NCBI GenBank assembly: GCA_963702935.1
Contig: OY969772.1
Coordinates: 868,001 to 932,000 of the forward strand
DNA: 64,000 nucleotides
From: DAOTWA01 sp963702935
Lineage (GTDB): Bacteria; Chloroflexota; Anaerolineae; Anaerolineales; Anaerolineaceae
Reading direction: 5' to 3'
The position numbers were made by a program, and so were the translations under genes. This document shows, piece after piece, positions 34,862-43,737 of this stretch. The notes below the pieces were generated by a model. It saw nothing but the letters and a program-made list of their open reading frames with translations. It made no database searches and had not been told where the DNA came from. The stretch's first letter is position 1. Every line of letters begins with the position of its first letter.

Positions 34862-34898
34862 CAAACCCTCCAGTTTTACACCTGAGTTTTAGAATCAA
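34862..34898 (+). promoter_or_regulatory. Shared regulon element, copy 1
   Basis: CAAACCCTCCA, then TT, ACACC, a G-rich position, TTA and AATCA: aligned by eye to 35809-35848, about 30 of 38 positions agree. It lies 128 bases before the RibD_C gene. Probable binding site of the adjacent MerR protein. Confidence 0.55.
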
Positions 34899-34989
34899 TT
34901 TAGAACAAGCTACCTGGAACGAGCCGGCGCGTATCAGCGGGTGGAATGCCTGGCGCCGCTCTGCCTATATTTTTTTGGAGGAGTTGAAC

Positions 34990-35748
34990 ATGCCCAGACC
35001 CAAAGTGATCGTTCACAACCTGGCGTCCATGGATGGGCGCATCACCCTATCTCCCAACACCCTCTTGCTGTATGGGGATCCACGCTGGCAGGCCGTCGCC
35101 GGCAGCCAGGACCCCTACGAGCCGATCATGCGGGCTTATGCTCCGCAGGCGCTCCTGGAAGGCAGCGGCTCGCTCGTCCTGGAAGGGACGCCGTCCGAGC
35201 CTCTCCCCCCGGCGAAAGCCGGCCCGGAGGAGCTCTATCTGGATTATTTGCCCGACGAGATCGTTCGCCAGCCGGGGCGGAAATGGCTGGCCGTGGTCGA
35301 CGGCCGCGGGCGCGTGCGCTGGATGTATAAAGAATTCCCGGGGGAGCTGTGGGCCGGCTGGTATTTGCTGGTGCTGGTCTCTCGCCGCACTTCATCCAAG
35401 TATCTGGCCTACCTCCGGCGCGAGCAAATCCCCTATCTGGTGGGTGGGGAAGAGCGGGTAGACCTGCCCGCGGCCCTAGAGAAGCTGGCTGAAAAACTGG
35501 GCGTGCGGACCCTGGTTTCCACGGCCGGGGGGCGGCTGAATGGCGCTTTGTTGCGCGCCGGTTTAGTAGACGAAGTGGACCTGCACTTTTTCCCGGCCTT
35601 GATCGGGGGACGCGATACGCCGGGGTTGTTCGACGCCCCGGCGCTTGGACCAGACGAGGCGCCCACGGCGCTGGAACGCATCGACGTGCAGGCCACCCCA
35701 GACGGGCACGTGCGGCTGCACTACCGGGTGGTCAAAGAAACATCCTGA
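34990..35748 (+). CDS. RibD_C / dihydrofolate-reductase-like reductase
   Basis: A 252-residue protein of the RibD C-terminal/DHFR-like fold. MPRPKVIVHNLASMDGRITLSPNT is the N-terminal strand and Ser-Met-Asp-Gly motif; the region REQIPYLVGGEERVDLPAALEKLAEKLGVRTLVSTAGGRLNGALLRAGLVDEVDLHFFPALIGG is the NADPH-side core. Members reduce riboflavin precursors or other pyrimidines; stand-alone members have unknown substrates. GGAGGAG precedes ATG 34990. Its upstream element is shared with the following ABC operon. Confidence 0.82.
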   Translation: MPRPKVIVHNLASMDGRITLSPNTLLLYGDPRWQAVAGSQDPYEPIMRAYAPQALLEGSGSLVLEGTPSEPLPPAKAGPEELYLDYLPDEIVRQPGRKWLAVVDGRGRVRWMYKEFPGELWAGWYLLVLVSRRTSSKYLAYLRREQIPYLVGGEERVDLPAALEKLAEKLGVRTLVSTAGGRLNGALLRAGLVDEVDLHFFPALIGGRDTPGLFDAPALGPDEAPTALERIDVQATPDGHVRLHYRVVKETS

Positions 35749-35808
35749 TTGCGCGTCCACGAGGGATTGTCTGAAAGGATCTTTTGGGCAACCCCTTATT
35801 TTATTCCT

Positions 35809-35848
35809 CCAAACCCTCCATTAGAACACCAGGGTCTTAAAAATCAGG
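35809..35848 (+). promoter_or_regulatory. Shared regulon element, copy 2
   Basis: CAAACCCTCCA, TT, ACACC, GGGT, TTA, AATCA, similar to 34862-34898. ACCCT (35812-35816) and AGGGT (35831-35835) form an inverted pair 14 bases apart within it. It lies 29 bases before the GTG start of the ABC ATPase gene. Confidence 0.55.
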
Positions 35849-35876
35849 TGGAGAACAGATTTCAGAGGAGGAATCC

Positions 35877-36875
35877 GTGAGTGAGAGGCAAATCGTCGCC
35901 GAAGAGCTGAGCAAGACTTATCGCGTGCCCGTGCGCGGCGAAGGGCTGCGCGCCGCGCTGAAAAGCGTGACCCACCGCGCTTACCAAGAGGTGCCAGCCG
36001 TGCGGGGAATCAGCTTCAGCCTGGCGAGGGGTGAGATGGTTGGCCTCATCGGGCCAAACGGCGCCGGCAAGACCACCGTCCTCAAGATGCTCTCGGGCCT
36101 GCTGCATCCCACCTCCGGCTCGGCGCAAGTGGCTAGTTGTACCCCCTGGGAGCGGCGCGATAACTTCCTGCGCCAGATCAGCATGGTGCTGGGGAACAAG
36201 AGCCAGATGCTGTGGGATATCCCTCCCCTAGAGACTTTCCGCGTGCTGGCCGAAATCTACCGCGTACCGCTGGTCGAGTTCCGCCGGCGGCTGGCAGAAC
36301 TGGTCGAGCTCCTCGAGATGGGCGACCTGCTGCGCCGCCCTGTGCGCAGCTTCTCGTTGGGAGAACGCATGAAGTGCGAATTGGTGGCCGGATTGCTGCA
36401 CCACCCGGCCGTGCTTTTCCTGGACGAGCCGACCCTGGGGTTAGACATTTTGATGCAGGGCCACCTGCGCCAGTTCATCACCGAATACAATCGCCGTTCG
36501 GGGTGCACGGTCATCCTCACCAGCCATTACATGGCAGACGTCGTGGCGCTCTGTCCGCGTGCCTTGCTCATCCATGAGGGAAGGCTGATCTACGATGGAC
36601 GGTTGGCCGATCTCTCCGCCCGTCTGGCGCCCTTCAAACTGATCAAGCTGACCCTGGGCAACGGCCGGGTTTCCTCGCCATACCCGCTGGAGCTTCCCGC
36701 CGGGGTGGACAAACTGGGCGAAACCGACGGCCTTATCACCCTGCGCGTGGAGCGGGCGGAAGCTGCGGCCCTGACCTCTTACCTGCTCAACCGCTATTCG
36801 GTAAGCGACTTGGTGGTGGAGGACCCACCCCTGGAAGCTGTCATCGACCGTATTTTTCGGGGGGAAGCGCGATGA
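35877..36875 (+). CDS. ABC-2 exporter ATP-binding protein
   Basis: A 332-residue ATPase starting at GTG (GAGGAGG upstream). Walker A is GPNGAGKTT (near 58-66), the signature is SFSLGERMKCELVAGLL, and Walker B is VLFLDEPTLGLD; a C-terminal extension of about 100 residues follows, as in drug-type ABC-2 ATPases. It overlaps the first permease gene by 4 bases. With the two permeases it makes a complete exporter. Drug, lipid or peptide export is plausible, but the substrate is not indicated. Confidence 0.93.
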   Translation: MSERQIVAEELSKTYRVPVRGEGLRAALKSVTHRAYQEVPAVRGISFSLARGEMVGLIGPNGAGKTTVLKMLSGLLHPTSGSAQVASCTPWERRDNFLRQISMVLGNKSQMLWDIPPLETFRVLAEIYRVPLVEFRRRLAELVELLEMGDLLRRPVRSFSLGERMKCELVAGLLHHPAVLFLDEPTLGLDILMQGHLRQFITEYNRRSGCTVILTSHYMADVVALCPRALLIHEGRLIYDGRLADLSARLAPFKLIKLTLGNGRVSSPYPLELPAGVDKLGETDGLITLRVERAEAAALTSYLLNRYSVSDLVVEDPPLEAVIDRIFRGEAR

Positions 36876-37663
36876 TCGACCGGGGAGGCTGGGCATTAAT
36901 CAAGAGTACCTGGGCGTCCTGGCTGCAATACCGCAGCTTTTTCTTCCTGTTAGCTTTCGGGTGGATGATCCCACCGCTCGTCTACCTGTTCGTATGGTCC
37001 AGCGCGGCGGGCGAAGAGCCGCTGATGGGCATGGACAGGGGCGAGTTCGTAGCTTATTACCTCATCCTCATCCTGGTCAACCAGCTCACCTACGCTCAGA
37101 CCAACTGGACGGTGGGCGACGCCATCCGCGCGGGAGACCTCAACGCCTGGCTGCTGCGCCCCATTCCCTACCTCTACCAGGTGTTTTCCACCGAGGTAGC
37201 CGGCAAAGTCGTGCTGATGGCCTTTGCCGCGCCGGCCTCGGCCCTGCTGGCGCTGGCCTTGCGACCCGAATTACACACCACTTCCGCCCAGGTGCCGCTC
37301 TTTCTGCTTTCACTGGTGATGGCCTGGTGGCTGCGTTTCCTGTGGGGGTATGCGCTGGCGCTGCTGGCTTTTTGGACCACCCAGGCAGATGCTTTGCTGG
37401 CCGTGCAAGACGCCTCGATCTTCTTACTGGGGGGTATCCTGGCCCCGATTTCCCTGTTGCCCGGCGACCTGCACCAGGCGGCGCTGGTTTTGCCCTTCCG
37501 CTACATGGTTGGTTTTCCGGTCGAAGTGCTTACCGGCCAGATTGGCGCAGGTGAGTTTTGGATAGGGCTGGGAATTCAAGCCGCCTGGCTGGCCGCGACC
37601 GCGCTGCTCTGCGCCGCTACCTGGCGAGCCGGGCTGAAGCGGTATACGGCCATCGGAGGCTGA
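36872..37663 (+). CDS. ABC-2 permease (DUF990/ABC2_membrane_6 type), first
   Basis: A 263-residue protein with six membrane helices. The pattern LILILVNQLTYAQTNWTVGDAIRAGDLNAWLLRPIPYLYQVFSTEVAGK is the typical DUF990 central loop, with the conserved G-DLxxxLLRP. Start ATGA overlaps the ATPase stop. It pairs with the next permease to form a heterodimeric exporter. Confidence 0.87.
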   Translation: MIDRGGWALIKSTWASWLQYRSFFFLLAFGWMIPPLVYLFVWSSAAGEEPLMGMDRGEFVAYYLILILVNQLTYAQTNWTVGDAIRAGDLNAWLLRPIPYLYQVFSTEVAGKVVLMAFAAPASALLALALRPELHTTSAQVPLFLLSLVMAWWLRFLWGYALALLAFWTTQADALLAVQDASIFLLGGILAPISLLPGDLHQAALVLPFRYMVGFPVEVLTGQIGAGEFWIGLGIQAAWLAATALLCAATWRAGLKRYTAIGG

Positions 37664-37664
37664 A

Positions 37665-38456
37665 ATGCGTTATCTCAAGCTCCTCACCCTTTTTATCCGC
37701 ACCTCGGCTCAGCAAGAGCTGGCTTACCGCGCCAATTTCTGGATCCACCTGCTCCACGCCATCCTCACTGGGGGGATAGGCGTGGCCGGCGTGAGCGTGC
37801 TCTTCTCCAGAGTCACGGCCATCCAGGGTTGGGATTATCCGGCCGTCCTGGCCGTGCTGGGGGTCTACCTGGTGGTGGGCGCGCTGCGCAGCCTGGTGAT
37901 CGGCCCCAGCCTGGACGCGCTGGCCGGCATGGGCCAGGAGGTATGGAGCGGCAAATTCGACTTCACTCTCCTGCGCCCGCTGGACACTCAATTCCTGGTC
38001 AGCTTCAGATATTGGAACCTGTTCGCTCTGATGGATTTGGCCCTGGGAGGTGCTGTGCTGGCCGGCGCGATGCTCCAGCCCGGGCAGGTGTTCACCCTCG
38101 GCCAGCTGGCTGCCTTCATCCTGGCGCTCCTGGCCGCGATGGCCGTCGTGTACGCCGTGCTGCTGGCCTTCACCGGCCTGGTCTTCTGGAGTCCGGGCTT
38201 TCTGTTTGCCTGGGCCTTCGACGCCGTATTTCAGATGGCGCGCTACCCGGTGGATCTCTACCCCAACTGGCTGCGCCCGATTCTAACCTGGGTCATCCCG
38301 GTCGGGCTGATGACCACCCTTCCGGCCCGCGCACTGACCGGCGTGGCCCCCCTGCCGCTAGCGCTGACCAGCGCGGGCGTGGCAGCCCTGCTGGTCAGCG
38401 CAGCCTCTATTTTCTTCCGCATCGCTTTACGGCAGTACGCCAGTGCTTCCTCCTGA
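37665..38456 (+). CDS. ABC-2 permease (DUF990 type), second
   Basis: A 263-residue protein with six membrane helices. LVIGPSLDALAGMGQEVWSGKFDFTLLRPLDTQFLVSFRYWNLF contains the DUF990 loop with the conserved LLRP, and the C-terminal segment GFLFAWAFDAVFQMARYPVDLYPNWLRPILTWVIPVGLMTTLPA is also typical. It begins one base after the previous stop and ends the MerR-controlled exporter operon. Confidence 0.87.
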   Translation: MRYLKLLTLFIRTSAQQELAYRANFWIHLLHAILTGGIGVAGVSVLFSRVTAIQGWDYPAVLAVLGVYLVVGALRSLVIGPSLDALAGMGQEVWSGKFDFTLLRPLDTQFLVSFRYWNLFALMDLALGGAVLAGAMLQPGQVFTLGQLAAFILALLAAMAVVYAVLLAFTGLVFWSPGFLFAWAFDAVFQMARYPVDLYPNWLRPILTWVIPVGLMTTLPARALTGVAPLPLALTSAGVAALLVSAASIFFRIALRQYASASS

Positions 38457-38463
38457 GACGCCG

Positions 38464-38838
38464 CTAGATCTTCTCGCCACAGTAAGGGCAATGGGCCCAA
38501 TCGGGCTGTAAAGCTTTGCCACAGTGCGCGCAGGTGCGCACGACCGGCGATACGGCCGGCGCAGAGGTCGCCTGAGGCTTGTTACTGAGCGCCTTGACCA
38601 GCACGACCGCGCCGATTACCAGCAATCCGATCAACGCGATGGGGATGAGGAACATTCCAAGCATCATCAGCCAACCTCCAAAATATCCAAAGCCGCCAAG
38701 CCTATACGGGGAGCCGTACCCGCCCATCATGGGCATCCAACCATAGGCAGCCCTCCCGCCAAATAGGGGCAGCGCCACCAGAAAAGCCACGATCAGGACT
38801 CCCAGAAAAAGGGCGACCCACTTCCATAACCCTCTCAT
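38464..38838 (-). CDS. Small membrane protein with C-terminal zinc ribbon
   Basis: A 124-residue protein with two membrane helices (LFLGVLIVAFLVALPLFGG, and MLGMFLIPIALIGLLVIGAVVLV) joined by a Met/Gly/Tyr-rich loop (WMPMMGGYGSPYRLGGFGYFGG). It ends in a zinc ribbon, CAHCGKALQPDWAHCPYCG. No named family is recognised. AAGGAG lies upstream of the ATG, which overlaps the stop of the preceding PepSY-like gene, so they are translationally coupled. Confidence 0.68.
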   Translation of the reverse strand: MRGLWKWVALFLGVLIVAFLVALPLFGGRAAYGWMPMMGGYGSPYRLGGFGYFGGWLMMLGMFLIPIALIGLLVIGAVVLVKALSNKPQATSAPAVSPVVRTCAHCGKALQPDWAHCPYCGEKI

Positions 38839-39617
38839 TGCAATAACTCCTTTTCAGTAATGAATTGTCCGTGCCAGGTATGCAGCCAGGTCTGGCCGTC
38901 GAAGCCGTTGACGCTCAACATGCCCGCGATCTGGCCGTCCACTTTATAATCGAAGGTGTAATAGCCGTAAAAAGTATACCCGTCCGGCTCGACCTGCGCC
39001 CCAGGCACCTGCGCATCCAGGGCCTTCTGGGCATCGGCGTGGGCCTGGTCGAAGCTGAGCGTGTTCTGCGGCGAGCTGCCGTTGCCCATGGTACCATATT
39101 TCACGTTCCACATCATGTTGGGACCGTATTCCGGGAATACGTCTCCACTGAAGGGATCCACCAGGAGCTCGAAAGCGCCCTTGCCGGTGTCCTTCTCCAA
39201 CACGGCGGCGTAGAAATTGTTGCTGAACTCCATGATCTCGGCCACCTCGAAATTCGAGCCGGCAGAGGTTACATAACTCTGCACCTGCTGGAGGGCCTGA
39301 TCCAGAGTAATGCGCTGGCCGGTGGAGCTCTGGTCGTAGGTGCCGTAAGCGCCCATCATGCCGGGCCCCATGCCGTCGTAGTTGTTGATGCCTGCCCCGC
39401 CGGGAGCGGCGTCGTAAGTGCCCATCATGCCCGGGCCGAGATCGTAATTCCCGGCGCCCGTCTGAGGGGGAAACGACGTGGCGCTCGGACTAGCGGGCGC
39501 CTGATTGGAAGCCGCGGGCGAGCCGCTGTTCAGCGCCCGGCTGGCGCCAAAGGCCACACCCACTCCCAGGCTCAACGCGGCCGCTACTACGATCACACCG
39601 ATTAAGGTTTTTTTCAT
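38835..39617 (-). CDS. Exported PepSY-like protein with Met-rich GPGMMG repeats
   Basis: A 260-residue protein. It has a signal peptide or anchor (LIGVIVVAAALSLGVGVAFGAS), a low-complexity linker with repeated (L/M)GPGMMG(T/A)Y motifs (near residues 60-95), and then two PepSY-like repeats: ITLDQALQQVQSYV...FYAAVLEKDTGKGAFELLVDPFSG and LSFDQAHADAQKALD...YYTFDYKVDGQIAGMLSVNGFDG. Methionine-rich motifs are a known way to bind Cu(I) in exported proteins, which is only an inference here. It is divergent from a two-component system whose promoter region it shares. Confidence 0.7.
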   Translation of the reverse strand: MKKTLIGVIVVAAALSLGVGVAFGASRALNSGSPAASNQAPASPSATSFPPQTGAGNYDLGPGMMGTYDAAPGGAGINNYDGMGPGMMGAYGTYDQSSTGQRITLDQALQQVQSYVTSAGSNFEVAEIMEFSNNFYAAVLEKDTGKGAFELLVDPFSGDVFPEYGPNMMWNVKYGTMGNGSSPQNTLSFDQAHADAQKALDAQVPGAQVEPDGYTFYGYYTFDYKVDGQIAGMLSVNGFDGQTWLHTWHGQFITEKELLQ

Positions 39618-39672
39618 GGTTGCTCCATTCCGAATAAACTCTCGTCGCTAAACAGTTCCTTTTACGCTTTCC

Positions 39673-39700
39673 ATCATAGCGGAAGCGGGCCGGTTTGTAA
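39673..39700 (-). promoter_or_regulatory. Promoter of the PepSY-like operon
   Basis: On the minus strand TTACAA (39700-39695), 16 bases, TATGAT (39678-39673), then a leader of about 50 bases with GGAG six bases before the ATG at 39617. Confidence 0.6.
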
Positions 39701-39790
39701 GCGGCCAAAGCGCCCGTTGAGAGGTAGGCATTTTGGCCTATGGAATCCCCTCTTGCTTCCTTAGGAAGGGGGGAATCGACAAAAGAGACC

Positions 39791-39796
39791 TATAAT
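39791..39796 (+). promoter_or_regulatory. -10 of a probable leaderless message
   Basis: TATAAT lies exactly six bases before ATG 39803, so transcription would start at the start codon. No clear -35 is visible. Confidence 0.55.
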
Positions 39797-39802
39797 AGAA
39801 GT

Positions 39803-40477
39803 ATGCAAGTCAACCCAGATGAAACCCCCATCCGCGTCTTGCTGGCCGACGACCACGTGGTGGTGCGGGCCGGCATCCGCCAGTTCCTGGAGCAAAGCCC
39901 GGGCATCCAGGTGGTGGCCGAAGCCGCCAACGGCAAGGAGGCCTGCGCGCTAATCCAGGAGAGCCACCCAGACGTGGCCGTGCTGGACATCCAGATGCCC
40001 GAGATGAGCGGCATCGAGGTGACGCGCTGGATGCGCTCGCAACGCATGACCACCGGCGTGCTGGTGCTGACGGCTTTCGACGACGAGCCATACGTCAAGG
40101 CCGTCTTGCAGGCCGGCGCGAACGGCTACGTGCTGAAGACCGCCGAGCCGCAGGAGCTGGTGCAGGCGGTGCACGACGTGTATCACGGCAAATCCGTGCT
40201 GGACGCCGCCCTGGCGCAGAAATTGATCGCCCGGCTGGGCGGGGAAGAGGTCGCGCCGCTCGAGCCGCTCAGCGAGCGCGAGCTGCAAGTCCTGACCCTG
40301 GTGGCCAAAGGCCTGACCAACAAGGCCATCGGCGTGCAACTGGACATCAGCGACCGCACCGTGCAGAATCACCTGGCCAACGTCTTCAACAAATTGCAGG
40401 CGGAGAGCCGCACCGCAGCCGTGATGAAGGCCGTTTCCGCCGGGCTGATCCCCGCCAATATCACCGAGATGCCCTGA
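39803..40477 (+). CDS. NarL/FixJ-type response regulator
   Basis: A 224-residue two-domain regulator. The receiver has IRVLLADDHVVVRAGIRQFLE with phospho-acceptor Asp in VAVLDIQMPEMSG (near residue 63) and the Lys in YVLKTAEPQEL. The C-terminal LuxR HTH is LSERELQVLTLVAKGLTNKAIGVQLDISDRTVQNHLANVFNKLQ. It pairs with the histidine kinase that starts 11 bases later. I chose ATG 39803 over 39740 because the -10 lies between them. The divergent PepSY-like operon is a possible target. Confidence 0.92.
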   Translation: MQVNPDETPIRVLLADDHVVVRAGIRQFLEQSPGIQVVAEAANGKEACALIQESHPDVAVLDIQMPEMSGIEVTRWMRSQRMTTGVLVLTAFDDEPYVKAVLQAGANGYVLKTAEPQELVQAVHDVYHGKSVLDAALAQKLIARLGGEEVAPLEPLSERELQVLTLVAKGLTNKAIGVQLDISDRTVQNHLANVFNKLQAESRTAAVMKAVSAGLIPANITEMP

Positions 40478-40488
40478 AAGGGAATGCG

Positions 40489-42264
40489 TTGTCCGAGGAG
40501 AATCAAGCTCACCCCCGGGGAGCCCGTTGGCGCGGATTCAGCCTCCAGTTGTTCCTGGTCACGGTACTCCCCCTGACCGTGCTCTTATTGGTGGTGGCCT
40601 TCGGCAGCCAGGCCCTGCACATGGACGCCATGCGCTCGCTGGTCGGCGACCGGGATCTGAAAGCGGTGCGCGCGGCAGCCAACAGCCTGGACCAGGAGAT
40701 CGCCGACCGCGCCCTGACCATCCAGATCCTGGCGCGCGGACTGGACGGCTCCAGCGACCTGAGCCGGCTGCTGTTGGGAGCACAGGAGATCCCGACCAGC
40801 TTCGACGGGGGCGTGGCCCTGTTTTCCCCCCAAGGAGAGCTGATCTCCGCCACCAAGGCCGCTCAATACTGGCCGGGCTTCCAGTATTCCCTGCCGGGCT
40901 ACTTTGCCTCGGTTTCCCAGGCGGCGGGGCGCCCGGTTTTCTCCCATCCGGTAGCGATCAATCCCAACCAGACCCTGACCCTGGTGAGCGTCGCCACCTC
41001 GAACGGGGACGTGCTGGCCGGCGCGTTCTCCCCGGCGGCGCTGATCCAGGGCACGCTGGCCAGCACCATCAGCGCCGATCAAACCAGCGTGCTGGTGGTG
41101 GGGCCGGGGGGCAGCGCGGGAAGCTTCGAGTACCTGTACCGCGCCGGCCCCACGCACGCCGACGAAAACAGCAGCGCCCATCCGGGCATCCTGGATTCGC
41201 TGAACGGGCAAAGCGGCGTGGCCTATACCCCGTCGTCCAGCGGCGAGCACGTGGTGGCTTTCAGCCCCATCCCGTCCATCGGATGGGGGCTGGTCATCGA
41301 AGAGCCCTGGGAAGTGATCGCCAGCCCCTATTTGCGCACCACCCAAGAGGCGCCGCTGGTCATCGTCCCGGTTTTCCTGCTGGCGTTGGTGGCCTTGTGG
41401 TTCGGCGCCCGGCGCATCGTGCAGCCCCTGCAAGTGCTCGAAAAGCGGGCCTCCGAGCTGGCCGAAGGAGACTACAAGGCCATCCGCAAGCCGGTGGGCG
41501 GCATACAAGAAATCCGCAACCTGCAAAACGAGCTGGTGGACATGGCCGATAAGCTCCAGGCGGCCCATCAAAGCCTGCGCAGCTACATCGGGGCGATCAC
41601 GGCCGGCATCGAAAACGAGCGGCGCAGTCTGGCGCGCGAGCTGCACGACGATACCATTCAGGCGCTCATCGCCCTCAACCAGCGCATCCAGCTCGCCACG
41701 CCGAACGCTCCCGAAACGCAAAAGAAGACCCTGGCCGAGCTGCAAGGGCTGGTGCAGCAGACCATCACCAACCTGCGGCGCATGATCCGCGGACTGCGCC
41801 CGATCTACCTGGAAGATTTGGGGCTGGTAGCCTCCCTGGAAATGCTGGCGCGGGAGACCGCCCGGCTCGCCAATGTCTCCATCGCGTTCTCCTCCCAGGG
41901 AGAGGAGCGCCGCCTGGATGCGCAGAAGGAAATGGCGCTGTACCGCATGGTGCAGGAATTGCTGAGCAACGTGGCCCGCCACGCTGAGGCCAGCCAGGCC
42001 TCGGTGAGCATGGCCTTCGACGAGGCGGGCTTGAGCATCGAAGTGCGCGACAACGGCAAGGGCTTTATCGTCCCGGCCAACCCGGCGGAGTTCCCCGCCC
42101 GGAGCCACTTCGGGCTGCTGGGTCTGCAAGAACGGGCCGAGGCCATCGGGGCGCAGTTGCGCATCACGTCGAGATTGGGAGAAGGCACGAGCCTATCGAT
42201 CCGGGTGGGTGGGCTGAAGGAAGCCATTAACCACGAAGAACACGAGGGACACGAAGAAGAATAA
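40489..42264 (+). CDS. Membrane sensor histidine kinase, HisKA_3 type
   Basis: A 591-residue kinase starting at TTG (AAGGGA upstream). First transmembrane helix near 20-40, a large outer sensor domain of cache type (ending near VVAFSPIPSIGWGLVIEEPWE), a second helix (LVIVPVFLLALVALWF), then HAMP (RRIVQPLQVLEKRASELAEGDY). HisKA_3 contains the His in SLARELHDDTIQALIALNQR, and the ATPase has LLSNVARHAEASQ and DNGKGF. The last residues NHEEHEGHEEE come from a dispersed DNA repeat rather than the family. It acts on the response regulator just upstream. Confidence 0.92.
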   Translation: MSEENQAHPRGARWRGFSLQLFLVTVLPLTVLLLVVAFGSQALHMDAMRSLVGDRDLKAVRAAANSLDQEIADRALTIQILARGLDGSSDLSRLLLGAQEIPTSFDGGVALFSPQGELISATKAAQYWPGFQYSLPGYFASVSQAAGRPVFSHPVAINPNQTLTLVSVATSNGDVLAGAFSPAALIQGTLASTISADQTSVLVVGPGGSAGSFEYLYRAGPTHADENSSAHPGILDSLNGQSGVAYTPSSSGEHVVAFSPIPSIGWGLVIEEPWEVIASPYLRTTQEAPLVIVPVFLLALVALWFGARRIVQPLQVLEKRASELAEGDYKAIRKPVGGIQEIRNLQNELVDMADKLQAAHQSLRSYIGAITAGIENERRSLARELHDDTIQALIALNQRIQLATPNAPETQKKTLAELQGLVQQTITNLRRMIRGLRPIYLEDLGLVASLEMLARETARLANVSIAFSSQGEERRLDAQKEMALYRMVQELLSNVARHAEASQASVSMAFDEAGLSIEVRDNGKGFIVPANPAEFPARSHFGLLGLQERAEAIGAQLRITSRLGEGTSLSIRVGGLKEAINHEEHEGHEEE

Positions 42265-42413
42265 GAGAAGGCGGCCCGAAAAGAAGATCGAAAGAGGAGG
42301 CGAACTTTAGGGCAGATGGGAAAGGGAATCGCCGATGCACGCAGGTGGACGATTAATCTTCGGCCAGGCTGTGCTGCCGGAATGACACCCGATTCCCCGA
42401 CCTCAAGTAGGAA
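42265..42413. other. Convergent spacer
   Basis: Between the kinase and epimerase stops. No gene, clear terminator or repeat was found beyond the repeat-derived tail at 42228-42262. Confidence 0.4.
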
Positions 42414-43451
42414 CTAGAAGAAGATCTTGGCCAGCTTCAAGGCCCTTTGTTTCCAGGGCAGGCGGTGGGTCACCCCGGCCTCGCCCACCAACTGGTCTTT
42501 GTGCTTCAAATACCAGTCGTAGTTGCGCAGCAGGGCCTCGCGGGTGGAATAACGGGGACGATATCCCAGGATTTGTTGGGCCTTCTCGATGGACACGAAG
42601 GAGTCCTTGGAGGCCGTCTCGTAGATCCAGGGGTACAGCGGGGACAGCTTGAGCGCGTCCAGGAGCCGCAAAGCGGCCACCACCGGCCCGGCCGGGAAAG
42701 GAAGGATGCGCTTGCCAAAGCCGGCCCGATCCAGCACGGCCTGGTAATCCCCCTTCATGGTGGTAAATTCGGCGGCGCCCAGGTTGAAGGTATCGTTGAC
42801 CCCCACGGCGTCCAGCGTCATGCAGGACAGGATCGCCTGGCACACGTCTTCCACGTCCAGCAATTGGTAGCGATTATCCCCCGAGCCGATCATGGGGAAA
42901 TTCTTCCCTTCACTGGCCCACTCGTAAAAGATGGCGAACACCCCCAGGCGCTCCGGCCCGACGAAGGATTTGGGGCGCAAAATGGGCACGCACAGCCCCT
43001 TTTGGCGGAACTCCCGGCAGGCCGCCTCCGCCTGGACTTTGGCCTCGCCGTACGGCCCCACCCCCTGCACGCCATCCGTTTCGTAGAGCGGATGATGGTC
43101 GGGGACGCCGTAGACTGCCGTGGTGGAGATGTGAATGAAACGTCCGACGCCGTCTTCCAGGGCTTGCTGCAAAAGGATGCGCGTGCCCTCAACGTCTGTG
43201 GAATAGATGTCCTCCGGCGGGTAGAGCGGCAAAGCCGCGGCGGTGTGGACGACGATATCCGCTCCCGCCATGCTGTTTCGAACGGCCTGCGGGTCGCGAA
43301 TGTCGCCTTGCAGGAACTGGATGTGTTCCCGTTCCGGGTAGGTAAAATCGACCAGGTCGATGCCCGAAAGCCGGTCGTAGTCGTGCGCCAGCAGATAACG
43401 CACCAGGTTGATGCCCAAGAAACCGCTAATGCCGGTGATGTAGATCTTCAT
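42414..43451 (-). CDS. NAD-dependent epimerase/dehydratase (extended SDR)
   Basis: A 345-residue extended short-chain dehydrogenase. The dinucleotide loop is TGISGFLGINLVRYL (residues 5-19) and the catalytic pair is YGEAK in GVGPYGEAKVQAE, i.e. YxxxK. HISTTAVYG supplies the Ser/Thr. Substrates of this family are nucleotide sugars or steroid/flavonoid-like alcohols; which one is not evident. GGGAGAG precedes ATG 43451. The gene appears to be on its own between the two-component genes and the insertion sequences. Confidence 0.85.
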   Translation of the reverse strand: MKIYITGISGFLGINLVRYLLAHDYDRLSGIDLVDFTYPEREHIQFLQGDIRDPQAVRNSMAGADIVVHTAAALPLYPPEDIYSTDVEGTRILLQQALEDGVGRFIHISTTAVYGVPDHHPLYETDGVQGVGPYGEAKVQAEAACREFRQKGLCVPILRPKSFVGPERLGVFAIFYEWASEGKNFPMIGSGDNRYQLLDVEDVCQAILSCMTLDAVGVNDTFNLGAAEFTTMKGDYQAVLDRAGFGKRILPFPAGPVVAALRLLDALKLSPLYPWIYETASKDSFVSIEKAQQILGYRPRYSTREALLRNYDWYLKHKDQLVGEAGVTHRLPWKQRALKLAKIFF

Positions 43452-43737
43452 GCGACTCTCCCTCGTTCCCCTGGGAAGGGAATGGCCGGCCACACCATAA
43501 GTGGCGCCCTGACTGTGGATTGGCGAGTATTTTCAGGCGCGAAAAGAGGTCGCCGGAAGGCGAGATCTTTTCACAGGGTTGAGTATAGCATCACCTGAGG
43601 GTATAAAGAACCATTATTCTTGAGAAAATTATGGTGAGGGGAGAGCGGGGCTATTCGCAAAGTAGATCGACAAAACAAGAAGAAAGCCTTCTTCGGCGCA
43701 ATAGATGTGCTAACATTCTGGAACCGAGGAGAGCCGC

